A DNA stretch of 64,000 nucleotides from Pseudorasbora parva (GCF_024679245.1 NC_090173.1:51783018-51847017), one strand, 5' to 3'. Positions 1 to 10,856 are shown, counted from the first letter of the stretch. The notes: generated by a model from the letters alone, not told the origin. Numbers and translations are program-made.

Positions 1-3000
1 AGTTGGTGATCAGCAGTCCAGGTTGCTCTCTCAGTACGATGCCCGAGGCTGGACCCGGCGTGATGATGTCTGGTGATGGCTGGCCTCTGATTGTCTGGAG
101 GCACAGGAGCATGATCACGGCCGCGTTTCTTAGGCATTTCCAGATCTGTTGCATGGCCTCAGTAGTGAAGTGGATGCCTCTGTCTGAGTTGATTCTCAGT
201 GGCAATCTTGACAGGAAAAAGATGTGATTCATCAGGTGGTATGCCGTGGTCTGGGCGGTGTCGTTGGGTGCTGGTTGACACTCCACCCACTTGGTAAACT
301 GGCACACCACTGTGAGAAAGTACTTTTTGCCTTTTGTGGACCTGGGCAGGGGTTCTACTCGGTCGATTTGTAGGTTTGACCATGGGAACGTGGTCCCTCT
401 GTGTTGCAGTGGGGCTCTGTGGTTCGGGTTTGCTGGTTGGAACCGGCAGCGAACTAGCCATTCTCTAACATACTCTGCCGTCTCTTGATGCATCCCAGGC
501 CAATATGCCACCTGTTTCAGTGTATCATGCGTGGCTCTGGTGCCGTGGTGTCCAGCACATGGTGTGTTGTGGGCGTACATTAGCATCACCCCCCTTTGCG
601 ACCGTGGCATTACAAGCTGTGGCGCTGTGTTGCCATCGGGTGCAAACCAGAGAATGTTGTCCATAATACGCATCATGTGTCTGGAGTTATGCAGATGCTT
701 GTGGCTAGAGTCATCAATGAGCTCAGAGTCAGTGATAGGGTGGTTGGAGGGGTCTGAGAGGTGGTCAAGAATTGTCTTTATTGCAGTGTCAGAGGCTTGC
801 GTATCCGCAATATCGTTGTGTGAAAACTGCGGAGTTAGCGATAGCAGCTGCAAGGCCGGCATTGTAGCCGGTGTCGATCGCTTGCTGTGGGTTAGTACTG
901 CAACAATGGGGCTGGATGTGGGGTTCGGGGGTGCCCACATGTCGCCGTGTGTTGTGTTTTTACTGATTGCATTGCACAGTGGTAGACTTTTGGTTGAGTT
1001 GTCTGCCCACAGTGCAGGGATACTGTTCGTTGTGATAATGTCATTCAGCTGTAGGTCATTCATGACCTGGGGGCAGACGGCATCAGAGTCTTTGGATAGC
1101 TGAAATGTGCAAAGTAGCGAACTTGAACTTGGCTTTGGGGCTGAGGCTGTGTTGTCACAGTGTGCTGCAGGGGGTCCCGTGGCCTTTGTGACATGGCAGT
1201 CTGGCTCTGTGGGAGTTTCCGTGACCTCTGTGACTTGACAGTCTTGCTCAGACGATGTGTGTGTCTGAAGGGGCAGAGGGTCACGCACTTGAGCCCAGAC
1301 TTTCAGCTGTTTGAAGTCCAGTACGGGTTCGAAGCGGTCCAGCAGGTCTTTTCCGATGAGAAACGGATAAGTGTTCATAGGGGAGATATAGACTGGGTGT
1401 ATCAGCCTCATAGGTCCAATTGTCAGGTGGATGGAAGCTACGTGCTTGAGCTGGATGTCGTTTTGGCTATACGACTGCACATTTAGCTTACAAGTGTGAA
1501 GGTTAAGGGTGCGATTTTTCCTCTGTGCTTCAAATCTGAGTCTTTCAAACAGTTGGGCGGATATAAGCGTGAGGTCGGAGCCAGTGTCAACTAGGGCTTC
1601 GAGCTTAAATTCCCTTTCCATAGTGATAGTCAGATAGAGTTTTCGAGCCATCCCCTTCTCGATTAGGTTTCCCAGGAGTCTTGGTGTGGGGACCTGTGTG
1701 TTGCTTGATAAGCCGTCTGGATATGTGTCAAGTGTCTCATTATGCGTGCAAACAATCAAAGCAGCGCTTTCTGGTACGCTGGGCTGTCCCATGATGCTGT
1801 CTTGATTAGAGGCTGTTGCTGTCAGCTGTAGTGAGTGTGTGCTGCTGACGTGTGGGGGTGCAACAGTTAGTACACTAGTCCGTGGTTGGGGAACAGTGTT
1901 CAGGGTGGATGATTCAGTTGCAGGAAGGGCGGGAAGGTTGATTTCAGGTATCATGTCTAGTCGTGCTGTACCTGGTCCGTCCTTCTTGTCGTCCTTGTGA
2001 GGTTTCTGTCGGAGGAGCTCTTTCAGGATCTTTATGAGCTCTGTAACTTCAGAAGCAGCTACACTTTCTTTGCCAGACGTGGGTTCAGGTCTGGGCCTAC
2101 CATTGTCCCGTCGAGAGTGGCCTCTTCGCTGGCTTTTTGGGCGAGGCGGGTCCCAGGATCCTTCAGAGCGATCGCTCTGGTACCGTGGACGGTTGCCATT
2201 ATGACCACGCTGCCCTCTGCTGGCTTGGAGTGGTTTGGACTCTCTGTTGACGGGTCGGTAACTGTGGTTCTGTTTGGCGCCCTCTAGGGTTAGCTCTGGG
2301 TGGTGCTCAGAGACAGGGCAGATGGTGGGCTGTTTTACAGTCTTCTCAGAAATGGTTTTCTGTTTGACGTAAGCTTTGTGAGCCAAGTCTCTTAACTGTT
2401 GTGTGCCCATGCTGCGCGGGCACGCCAGCACCCCCAGGTGGTAACTGATGGTAGGGTGCAGGTTTCGGAGGAAAAGAGTTTTGAAGTTGATGTCCTCCTC
2501 CATGCCTGGGTCGTTACGTGCCCCGAAGTAGGCACGTCGCAGTCTGTTATAAAAGTTCTGTGAGGTCTCACGTCGAGCTTGCTTGAGGTCCATGGCAGTG
2601 ATGAACCCCTGGTCTGACTCGGGGTCGGAGTACTCACGAATTAGAGCTTGTCGTAGATGCCAGTAGTCCGCTTTGATGGCCTCTGGTTGTCGATCCAGAA
2701 AGCTGCGTACGTCACGATTAGACGTGGCCCTGAGCAGGTACAGTCTGTCCCAGTTGTTCGCGTGAGCGACAGTTTGCAAGTAAAAGTCTATGTCTTTTAA
2801 GTATGCGTGGACGTCGTGTCCTCCTGCCGGGTCTGGGCTGAAGGTAGGAATATTTCTGGCCAGCTTGTCAAGGTTCTTTGAAGCTTCGTGGCTGTTGACC
2901 TTGACTTCCTGGAAGGGCGTCCTTTCCTTTGCTGCTGACGGGGATTCGTGGAGACTGGCAGGTGATCTTTTAAACAGGGGGCTGTCGTCCCCCTTTGTAG

Positions 3001-3748
3001 CTCTTGCTTCGTGGCTAAAATGTGCGGAGTAACTGGTCAGGGGAAACTGTGTGTTGTGTGTTTCCCCCTTCCGGTAACGTTGCACTATAAATGATTGTCT
3101 CAGTTCTCTTTGCACCATGTCAAGTTCATTTTTGAGCTCGTGTCTTTGCTGGATGAGCTCGTCGATCTCGGCTCGTGCCGACTGCAAATGTTTTGCATAG
3201 ACTTTAGCTTTAATGTCTCTGTCTTTAAGTTCATCATGGGCTCTTTCCAGGAGGGATTCGCCACGCCGAAGCTTTTCGTCGAGGTTTTTTCTGGCGTCTT
3301 TCTCTGACTGTACTCGTCGGTCGGTGTCACGACGGAGCTCCTTCAGGGTCTTTTGAAGCCTTTCTATTTCTTGTCTTTGTTCTTTGTCTGTTTCGTCGTC
3401 TTTCTCTGTGTCTAGAAGCTGATCTAGACGAAGCTGGGTGAGGGCTTGGTCTCTCCGGGCCTCCTTGGCTTGAAGCTTTAGCGTTGCTGCCTCCTGTTCC
3501 AGGTTGTCGTAGCTCCCTTCGCTTAGACGTGCCTGTGCGATGAGGACGTGGGCGAGGCTTCCGAGGATCTTGGCCACTTCCTTGTTGGAGTAGCTCTGCG
3601 TGGGGTCGTGTGTCATCAGCTGGTCTAGCTCTGTGTCCAGTTGTCCCTGGTTCGGCTGCCCCAGACTTCCTTGACTGGTGGCCGTTAGCGCTTCCAGCCA
3701 TGTCGTTAGGCGGTCCCACGGGACGGCAGGGCTGGGGGCACGGAACAT
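1..3748 (-). CDS. Gag-protease-integrase polyprotein of a Gmr1-like element (partial, intact frame)
   Basis: The frame opens at ATG 3748-3746 and shows no stop for 1249 codons to the window edge. Residues about 60-260 are charged and coiled-coil-like. Residues about 300-480 resemble a retrotransposon Gag domain, followed by a basic R/G/P-rich stretch with no visible CCHC knuckle. The aspartic protease motif DTGSDLTLIS starts at D721. Integrase begins near residue 1060 with H1060-x6-H1067 and YWPGM, but only one Cys (C1101) sits where a CxxC is expected. Core acidic residues are D1129 and D1189 (in NSDRG). The third catalytic Glu is not at its usual spacing, so the last 40 codons may hold a frameshift or divergence. 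No RT motif occurs between protease and integrase. Confidence 0.85.
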   Translation of the reverse strand, partial: MFRAPSPAVPWDRLTTWLEALTATSQGSLGQPNQGQLDTELDQLMTHDPTQSYSNKEVAKILGSLAHVLIAQARLSEGSYDNLEQEAATLKLQAKEARRDQALTQLRLDQLLDTEKDDETDKEQRQEIERLQKTLKELRRDTDRRVQSEKDARKNLDEKLRRGESLLERAHDELKDRDIKAKVYAKHLQSARAEIDELIQQRHELKNELDMVQRELRQSFIVQRYRKGETHNTQFPLTSYSAHFSHEARATKGDDSPLFKRSPASLHESPSAAKERTPFQEVKVNSHEASKNLDKLARNIPTFSPDPAGGHDVHAYLKDIDFYLQTVAHANNWDRLYLLRATSNRDVRSFLDRQPEAIKADYWHLRQALIREYSDPESDQGFITAMDLKQARRETSQNFYNRLRRAYFGARNDPGMEEDINFKTLFLRNLHPTISYHLGVLACPRSMGTQQLRDLAHKAYVKQKTISEKTVKQPTICPVSEHHPELTLEGAKQNHSYRPVNRESKPLQASRGQRGHNGNRPRYQSDRSEGSWDPPRPKSQRRGHSRRDNGRPRPEPTSGKESVAASEVTELIKILKELLRQKPHKDDKKDGPGTARLDMIPEINLPALPATESSTLNTVPQPRTSVLTVAPPHVSSTHSLQLTATASNQDSIMGQPSVPESAALIVCTHNETLDTYPDGLSSNTQVPTPRLLGNLIEKGMARKLYLTITMEREFKLEALVDTGSDLTLISAQLFERLRFEAQRKNRTLNLHTCKLNVQSYSQNDIQLKHVASIHLTIGPMRLIHPVYISPMNTYPFLIGKDLLDRFEPVLDFKQLKVWAQVRDPLPLQTHTSSEQDCQVTEVTETPTEPDCHVTKATGPPAAHCDNTASAPKPSSSSLLCTFQLSKDSDAVCPQVMNDLQLNDIITTNSIPALWADNSTKSLPLCNAISKNTTHGDMWAPPNPTSSPIVAVLTHSKRSTPATMPALQLLSLTPQFSHNDIADTQASDTAIKTILDHLSDPSNHPITDSELIDDSSHKHLHNSRHMMRIMDNILWFAPDGNTAPQLVMPRSQRGVMLMYAHNTPCAGHHGTRATHDTLKQVAYWPGMHQETAEYVREWLVRCRFQPANPNHRAPLQHRGTTFPWSNLQIDRVEPLPRSTKGKKYFLTVVCQFTKWVECQPAPNDTAQTTAYHLMNHIFFLSRLPLRINSDRGIHFTTEAMQQIWKCLRNAAVIMLLCLQTIRGQPSPDIITPGPASGIVLREQPGLLITN

Positions 3749-3773
3749 TACTGCGGACGAGAGAAACACAGCA

Positions 3774-3805
3774 CACACACACACACACAGAGAGAGAGAG
3801 CCAAT
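3774..3805. repeat. (CA)n/(GA)n microsatellite
   Basis: A short CA run followed by a GA run lies just upstream of the gag start of the minus-strand element, inside its leader. Confidence 0.85.
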
Positions 3806-4356
3806 GCAAGCTTGTTCTAAGCTAACGAGCTATCGTACGGATAGCTGGGAATTTTGGCTAACTGATCTAGACAGTTAGATAATTAGACAATTCAGACAAT
3901 TAGGTGGGCGGTAGCCCTGGGGGGTCACTTGGTGAACTGCTGCTCGGTCGTCCCGGGACTATTTAATTCTCCTTGGGGTCTCTTGGTGAACTGAAAGAAA
4001 CACAATCGTGATAGTCCAACAGTGAGGATAGGAAAGAGCACAGTGGAAACAAACACAAGATGAATTGGTCTGTAATGAAAGGAATGTCAGCGTGCGCGCC
4101 GGGAGTGTTAGGGAAATTAATTGGCTAAATGCTCAAGATATACTAAAATTCGGCTTGTACTATGGGTTATCCCATTTAGCTCATCCTGGGGTGAATTGAG
4201 GTCGCTTACGTGGAAGATTAAATATCAAGAGCAATTTAGAAAAAGGCAAAAGTTTCTGTCAAGTAATGATAAAACAAAAAGCACTTTTGATACCGTTTGT
4301 ACTTACCAGACTGAGCTTTATTCCCAATGGGAGGGGAACAGAAAAACTTTTGCAGA

Positions 4357-4480
4357 GAAAAATAAAAATAAAAATAAAAATAAAAATTTTAATAAATAAA
4401 AAAAAAATTAATTAAAATTAAAAATTAAAATTAAAAATTAAAATAAAATTATAAATAAAATAAAATAAAAGAATTAGAAG
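4357..4480. repeat. A-rich low-complexity tract
   Basis: Repeated AAAAT and AAATTA words make up an almost GC-free stretch. Confidence 0.9.
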
Positions 4481-5020
4481 CTCAACTTAATTCAAATTAA
4501 ATTCAAAGCAAGTTTAAATGAAATTTAAATAAGCCTGTAAGGAAAATCAAATAAAAGAAAGCCAATCAAAAATCTTATCCTATAACGATTAATCTCTAAG
4601 TGGGAGTTATCCAAATAAAAGAATTAATCAGAAAGGGAGTAGTGATTTAGTGTTGCGCTGACTTAACAGGGTATAACCACACGGTGGCGTCCTTCCTTCC
4701 AATTGGACTGTCTGTGACTTAAACCTAATTTCACTTTGGGTTAGAGGAAGTTATGTTTCTTTTTAAACTTCAAATTCGAATAAGGGTGTTTAATCAGCGA
4801 GAAAGGAGATTTGGTTGTTGCTAGAAAAATTGTATAAATGAAACTGTGTACAACAGTAAGCAATAAACAATTTATAGGCTCAAACTTATTTTGTTAGGGC
4901 CGAATCAAATGACGGAGAGTGAAACTATCCGAATTTATCCACACGATGGCGCTATTGCGCCCGCCCTAGACTAGAGTTAGTTAGGCGGAAATGCTCACCA
5001 GATGGCTTTGTCTGGTTCTA

Positions 5021-5160
5021 GAGTCGCCCTCTGGCGGTTTGCAAGCGGCGTTGCAATTTCTGAGTCGCCTTCGCGTTTTGCAAGCGGCGTTGCAATTCTT
5101 GAGTCGCCCTCTGGCGGTTTGCAAGCGGCGTTGCAATTTCTGGGTCGCCCTGGCGTTCTG
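5021..5160. repeat. Minisatellite, about 40-bp unit, 3.5 copies
   Basis: Units starting GAGTCGCCCTCTGGCGG and containing GCAAGCGGCGTTGCAA begin at 5021, 5062, 5101 and 5142 (partial). The units are 39-41 bp with few differences, and much GC-richer than their surroundings. Confidence 0.9.
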
Positions 5161-6474
5161 CGCTTTACTGGCTCTTGCAAATCATTTACAAATGACTCAA
5201 CGAAACGGGTGAAAAACAGGAATTTATCTTCTGCCTATTCACGCATTTTACATGGACTCCAATAGACATTTATCAATATGGCTGACGGTTTTCAGCATCT
5301 CTGATTCAAATGTTTTAGGTCTCAAGTCTTTGGTTAGCTAAGCCAGACTTAAACCAGGAGTTATCGTTTATCTTAACGATATAATAATTATTCTGAGGCC
5401 CCTTATATTGTACAGGAGAGTCTCGCCCTGTCCCAATCTTCCGCAATGATAGAAACTTTCCGTAGTTCAGATCAAGCGGGATAACGCAACGTACGTGTCT
5501 ACAGACTTCATCAAAATCTCATTATTTTGATGGAACACATAATATATTGCTCGAGTCAAATGTATGGGTTTCCTACAATACATTTGTTTGGAAATCACGC
5601 GGATAAAACCTATTGCGCCTACGGCTGCAGGGTTTTTCGGAGATCACGCGGAGATTTTCGTACCGTTCAATATTTTTATTAATATAATCCGGCTACTTCA
5701 ACATTTCTCAGCATCTGTTTATGCTTGGGTTCGCCTTGCGCGTACCGTTCAATTCACAAAACAACACCAAAACAAAACGAAACAAAAACGCGCGTGCAGG
5801 TTATTAATACTCCAAAAATACACAATGAATAGAATATGAATATCATTCACACATACACAAACGTTTGAAACTTGCCCGCATTCTCCACCAAATACATGTA
5901 ACAACAACGACTAATGAGTTTAATGTCTCGGGGAATAATTAACTCAAAAGGGATTTAATATTCAATATTCATGAATTTATGAATATAATTTGCCAGTTGT
6001 TCATTACGTATTAAAATTTTCCGATAGGGAAAATTGTTTAATTAAATACAAGTAACCCTTTATGAAATTGCTTGAAATTATCCTACTAAGTTTGTCCTGC
6101 AAATTAGTTATAGACTTTTCAAATCAATTCTCAATAAAGGGATTACTGCTTTACGAGCGCATGAGAAACATTAACTTTACTGATCAGGATAAGTTCAATA
6201 TTTCAAATGGTCATACAGTTTACTTTACTAACATAGTAGCATAAGCAGTTAGGTAACGTTTAGATCGCAAGTTTCATTGACTTTGTGTATGTGGCAGAAT
6301 AACAGATTCAACTCATTAAATGTCTTTCGGAGGTTTAATAAACACAGACTAAAAATAACACTACAATTCACACAGAAAGTACATACTAAATATGCATCAA
6401 GAGAGTAGAAGTATAGATATTAACGAAAGAATACATAAAAGAGAATAATGAATAGACTGAAGTTAGAGAGAGAT

Positions 6475-6541
6475 AAAAGAGAGAGAGAGAGACAAAGAGA
6501 GTGAGGGGGAGAGAGAGACAAAGAGAGTGGGGGGGGGGGTA
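6475..6541. repeat. GA-rich simple repeat
   Basis: The block consists of GAGA runs with two GACAAAGAGAGTG units and ends in a G run. Confidence 0.9.
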
Positions 6542-6960
6542 AGCAAGGCATGCTTTCCTTCAGTTCAACCAAATACGACCTTCACGGAGTTAATTTATCC
6601 CAACGGGGACATAACACACCCTCTTTACAGCAGTAAGAAATAGAATACTTGCATTCTTTTTGGTTTCGCTTTGGCTTCTCGCTTGTGTGCGTATGTGTCT
6701 CTGCGTGTTCAAATGTCCTGCATGTCCGGCGGTCCGGCGGTCCTTTCCGAGGTTGGGAGGGAAGCGGCTGTTTGCTTTAGCGATGCTTCGTGTTCTTGAA
6801 GATCGGATTGTAGAAGAGAAGATTTTTGGAAGAGCTGAGGCCTGCTTGGAGGGCCTGCATTGGTGGCCTGGCTCAAGGGCCAGCCACAAAGACGTGTTGG
6901 TTCAGCCAGAGAGAGAAGAGAGAGTGGGGAGTGTAAGAGAGAAGGAGGGCATCCGAGGTC

Positions 6961-7123
6961 CTCCTTTTATGGTCTGGCCGTAGTCCCACCCTCCAGGGTT
7001 AGACTTAACCAATGAGAGTGTTGGGATTTCCCGGCGGGAAATTCCTCAGCAGACTTTATTGCTCTTTGTTTGAAGGTTCGACTCAGTGGGTCTCTGAGTC
7101 TTCATACTATAATTAATGCAACA
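6961..7123 (-). promoter_or_regulatory. Promoter-like U3 block of the minus-strand LTR element
   Basis: Read on the minus strand, a CATTGGTTAAG (CCAAT-type) block is followed about 35 bases later by CCATAAAAGG, a good TATA box. This is the layout of an LTR U3. No second copy of the LTR is in the window, so the assignment rests on position and motifs alone. Confidence 0.45.
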
Positions 7124-8200
7124 AACACACACTGCATTTTCTGAATAAGTGATATACCTGGAAGTGTAAGTCGTGAAGTGAGCATTAATTTGATAGGAGA
7201 CATGACATATATGAGGTTATCTGAACTAGTACTTTGTTAAGACACAGACAAAAAGATGCAAAATACCATACAGAAGAAACATTTTACAAAACAATTATGT
7301 GTTTACATATAATGTCCTGGGGTGCATGTTCATTTATAGATGGTTTGTCTATAATTTGAGGCAAAAGCTCTGTGTCTCTGTGTCAAAAGCTCTGTGGCCA
7401 CATTCTTTCCGGCCATAAAAAGATCTTATCAGATGGTTTCCAGGGTGACTGAAGAATCTCCCTCTGTTGTGTTGGGGGGGAAGGTATGCTAGTGAGCACA
7501 ACTTTCAAAACATATTTGTTAAATGTAACTGGCGATTGTGTGTTTGATTCGCCTGAGTCGCTACATTTACGTGCTTTGGACAGTCACTGAAACACTGTGC
7601 ACTCTATATAAATAATAAGGTCAGCATTGAAGAGGAAAATCATCATATGCAAACAGAAAACGCAATTGTAGCGAAGAAGAGACCATTTAAATTATTGTAT
7701 AGTCTGAAATGTCCATTCAGGATAAACTTGTAATACAAGGACATGCAAAGCTTGAACATTTATGAAAACATATTGTGTGAAGTGCAGTGTCTGTCAGTGA
7801 CCCTGATACTGCACATATGTTATCCCATGGTTTATTAAAGTACAGCGTGGAACGGCAGTGTATGAATACCCAGGATTAATTGTTCATCGTGGGTAAATGA
7901 TGATCAGTGTGAAACATAAAGCAAAATAACCCAGGATTCTGTATACCCGGAGTTTACTATTTCAAGTGTGAAAAGCCCTCATGTTTTTTATCCTAATGAA
8001 GGGAAGCTTGTATTTAAAAAAAGTTTTACCTTTCCCTTATTTTTCTTACCATTAACATGAAGATCCTACTGTCAATAGAGCCGGCCAACTGTTGTGGAAC
8101 AGTCTAAAACAATCGAACATTATAGAATAGAACTATAAAACATTCCTGGAAAATGTGACGTATAACAACACACTATCTGTATAAGTAGCTTATGTCTTTG
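7124..8200. other. No gene recognised
   Basis: This is AT-rich sequence between two LTR elements. I find no coding frame of note, no terminal inverted repeats and no clear similarity to other repeats in the window. Confidence 0.5.
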
Positions 8201-8460
8201 GGGAACGCTTTCCGAGCGCTAGATTACCCCCTTGCTTGGTGCATGTGAGCGCTGTGCGCGCTCTTCAGTGGTGAAGGCGCGCGCTGTGTACGTCATATAA
8301 GGACGCACACTCAAAAGTTTTTGTCAAGGCTTCCCGCCGGAATTCAAAGAGCAGTGCTCTAAGAACTATAACTAAAACTGTAAATGTAAACTATAAATGT
8401 ATTGTTTACTCAACAATAAATGAGTAAAATGCAGCTTTATGTGCTGTTTGGATTAATTAA
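8201..8460 (+). promoter_or_regulatory. Possible LTR-type promoter and polyadenylation block
   Basis: A GC-rich block (GAGCGCT, GCGCGC) is followed by TGACG-like and CATATAAGG (TATA-like) motifs near 8290, then by AATAAA near 8415. The order looks like U3-R of an LTR just upstream of the Gypsy remnant. It does not match the 3' LTR at 13438-13736, so it is not that element's own 5' LTR. It could be a solo LTR. Confidence 0.3.
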
Positions 8461-8477
8461 ACTATTGTAGACATGGT

Positions 8478-8807
8478 GTGAACTATTTTCTTTTATTTAC
8501 TGTCTTCCATTTTCTGGAGAAAATTCATAAACTTTCTGCTCAAGTATCTGTGTTGACCAAGAATCTGGAGAAAGTGGTCATGTCCATGGGCCCGGTTGTT
8601 CAACAGCAAACCAAAATAGTTGCAGCAAGTGCACAACAGCCATTAAAACGAGAAACGAAGGGTAAATGCAAACACTGTATCTCCCAAAATGTTGAAGTGT
8701 GTACTCACTTTTTCTTGTGTGGTCAAGCAGGGCACAGAGCTGTGGGCTGTCTAATGAAAAGTCAAGCGTTAAAAGAGAGGAGGTCACTGGGGAGGGACCA
8801 CCAGTGA
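8478..8807 (+). pseudogene. Gag C-terminal remnant
   Basis: A frame of about 109 codons ends in a zinc-knuckle-like stretch in which CGQAGH followed by Cys four residues later is clear, but the first Cys of a canonical CCHC is not in place. The main capsid part of Gag is absent. The true upstream limit is unknown, because sequence left of 8478 does not look like Gag. Confidence 0.6.
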
Positions 8808-8953
8808 CTGCAGAAGATACTGTGTCCCAACCTTCTTCCTGTGCACCCAGAGGTGAGCAACCTGTAACACAGAATACATCCAACAGAGGAAATGAGATTG
8901 GAGAGAAACGTGTTGCACAGCTAATTGGTAGTCGCTGCATGATAACTTGAGAA

Positions 8954-9244
8954 TTGAATGGTGTCCAGACCCAAATGCTTTTGAACAGTGGAGCTCAGGT
9001 CAGTATTGTTGGACGAGTGTGGCTAAAGAAATGCTTAGCCAACATCAACATCCGACCACTAGAATCTCTACTAGCGGATAGCCAGCTTCATGTCACAGCA
9101 GCTAATGGGACAGTCGTACCATTTGATGGATGGGTTGAGGTTTTATTAGAAATCACAAGCGGTAAACAAAATCGCCATCCAAGTGCCCCTGTTGGTGAGT
9201 CGAAAGTGCCTCGATTTTCCACTGCTTGGTTTCAATGTAATTGA
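8954..9244 (+). pseudogene. Retroviral-type aspartic protease remnant, catalytic Asp lost
   Basis: The motif reads LLNSGAQVSIVG where active proteases have D-S/T-G, so the catalytic aspartate is Asn here (codon AAC near 8984). The flanking pattern fits Gypsy proteases. A stop precedes it and the frame closes at 9244, where a frame change follows. The product could not be an active protease. Confidence 0.75.
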
Positions 9245-9761
9245 GGAGATCATAAGAGAGAATAATGGTTGTGCAAATAACCTCAGTCTAATTGACCTAA
9301 TTGACAAAGAGGTGCCGCTGAAACTTTGGTATCTACAGTGAGCTCCACCCAAGAATGTACTGCAAACTGTAAAGTAAAGACGGGGAAACAAGGAGTCACC
9401 ATCCCTAGTGGTCAAGTCCTGGAGGTAAGATGCCGAGTAAAAGCATGGCACAAGGGTGGAACCATGATGTTTGAACCAGCGTCAGAAAGTATAATCCCAG
9501 AAGGGTTGGAGTTATTTCCTGCTATTGTAAATGTACCTTCTGGTGCCTCAAAGACCCATTCAAAATTCCACCAGCCATAACATTTACCAACCTCAGAGAC
9601 TAGTATTGGGTAATATCGAACCTATCAGTGATATGCGACCGATATGCACATCCTTCAATGTTCAGCATTCAGATAAGCAGAACGACAGCATGTTAATGTG
9701 TTCAGCCCAGCTCACGGCAACAGATGATGTCGATAAAAAAGAAGAATAGCATGAGAGGAGA

Positions 9762-10856
9762 GTGGGAGAAAAATGGCACCCACCTGTTGATCTTGAACAC
9801 CTTAACAAACCGGAACAAGACATTGTGAGAAAAATGCTGTTTGAAGAATCAGATGTGTTTGCTCAGGATGAGGGAGATATTGGATGTATTCCTGACCTTC
9901 AGCTGAAAATCCACCTATCAGATAACACACCAGTCCAGAAGTGTTATAACGCCATTCCAAAACCCCTTTAACCCACTGTTGTGCAAAACCTGTTGAACAG
10001 AGGTTGGATTAAGAAGTCGGCATCCTCATACTCGTCACCAGTGGTATGCGTTAGAAAAAAAGACAACAGTTTGCGCTTGTGTGTCGATTTCCGAGATCTA
10101 AACCGTAAGACCATCCCCGATCGTCATCCCCTTCCCAGGATTCAAGACCTCCTAGACAGCCTTGGTGGTAATTGATGGTTCTCAATTCTAGATCAGGGTA
10201 GCGCTTACCATCAAGGGTTTGTTAGTGAAAAATCTAGACATGTGACTGCTTTCAGCACTCCTTGGGGTCTGTACGAATGGGTACGCATTCCATTTGGTCT
10301 GACCAATGCCCCTGCAGCATTTCAGAGATGTGTGGAGGTAGTGTTAGAGAGTATCCGTGATGAGTGCTGCACACCGTATTTAGATGATGTACTGTGTTTC
10401 TCTAAGTCATTCAGTGATCATGTGGAAAATCTCAGGAAAGTACTGCGTCAAATGAGAAAGCATGGAATCAAACTTCGTCCAAAGAAGTGTGAGCTCTTCA
10501 AAAGACAAGTTAGATACATTGGACGTTTGGTGTCAGGAGAAGGGATTGAAATTGACCCTCGGGATCTGGAAGCTGTAAGAACGCTGCAAAACAAGGAACC
10601 TCAAACAGTGGGAGAGGTACGAACACTGCTTGGATTCTTTAGTTATTACCGATCATTTATCCAGGATTTTTCTCATCTTGCAAAGCCTCTGTTCGAGCTT
10701 CTCCAATGCTCATCTGAAGCCAGGGGAGTTGTCACCGTACCGTTTCGTCAGGGAGGAGGTAAAAACAGGAAACAAGAAAAAGGACAACTTCATTCAAGGA
10801 CACCTGTGACCTGGACTGATAAGCATCGGAGTGTTGTGTCCACATTCATTTACTGA
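9762..10856 (+). pseudogene. Reverse transcriptase, broken by stops
   Basis: The N-terminal connecting region lies at 9762-9971. It is followed after one TAA by the fingers/palm stretch (VDFRDLNRKTIPDRHPLP) to 10175. One in-frame TGA falls just before the first catalytic motif ([11 protein letters not shown]), and the second motif YLDDV lies near 10376-10390. The thumb follows ([15 protein letters not shown] and [10 protein letters not shown]), and a further TGA closes the frame at 10856. All three catalytic aspartates are visible, but at least three stops interrupt the frame. Confidence 0.9.

Larger units (their letters stand above)
3806..6960 (-). other. Leader/LTR stretch of the Gmr1-like element, non-coding
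   Basis: This 3.1-kb AT-rich stretch lies between the gag start and the promoter-like block. I see no convincing coding frame on either strand. It contains an A-rich low-complexity tract, a GC-rich minisatellite and a GA-rich tract, annotated separately. Near 3930 and 3980 a short motif (cttggtgaactg) occurs twice about 60 bases apart, where a primer-binding site could be expected, but I cannot match it to a tRNA end. The LTR may span much of this stretch. Confidence 0.45.
1..7123 (-). mobile_element. Gmr1-like Ty3/Gypsy LTR retrotransposon, 5' part
   Basis: This minus-strand retroelement is cut by the left window edge. Its order on the minus strand is a promoter-like U3 near 7120-6960, a long non-coding stretch, and a gag-protease-integrase frame from 3748 downwards. 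The integrase follows the protease with no reverse transcriptase or RNase H between them. That domain order is known from Gmr1-type Ty3/Gypsy elements of fish, where RT lies after integrase as in Ty1/Copia, so RT and RNase H are expected left of position 1. The LTR limits and primer-binding site are not resolved, and the right border at 7123 (TGTTGC on the minus strand) is a guess from the promoter layout. Confidence 0.72.

Noticed and set aside
531..1103. Plus-strand open frame of 190 codons
   Set aside because: It is antisense to the continuous Gmr1-like polyprotein frame, which carries recognisable domains; the plus frame shows none.
1..1600. A Gypsy element that simply lacks RT
   Set aside because: Considered because RT is absent between protease and integrase. 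The Gmr1-type order explains this without loss, but it cannot be excluded inside this window.
3327..3809. Minus-strand frame of 160 codons with a Pro/Arg-rich product
   Set aside because: It overlaps the gag frame in another phase and begins in a CA/GA microsatellite.
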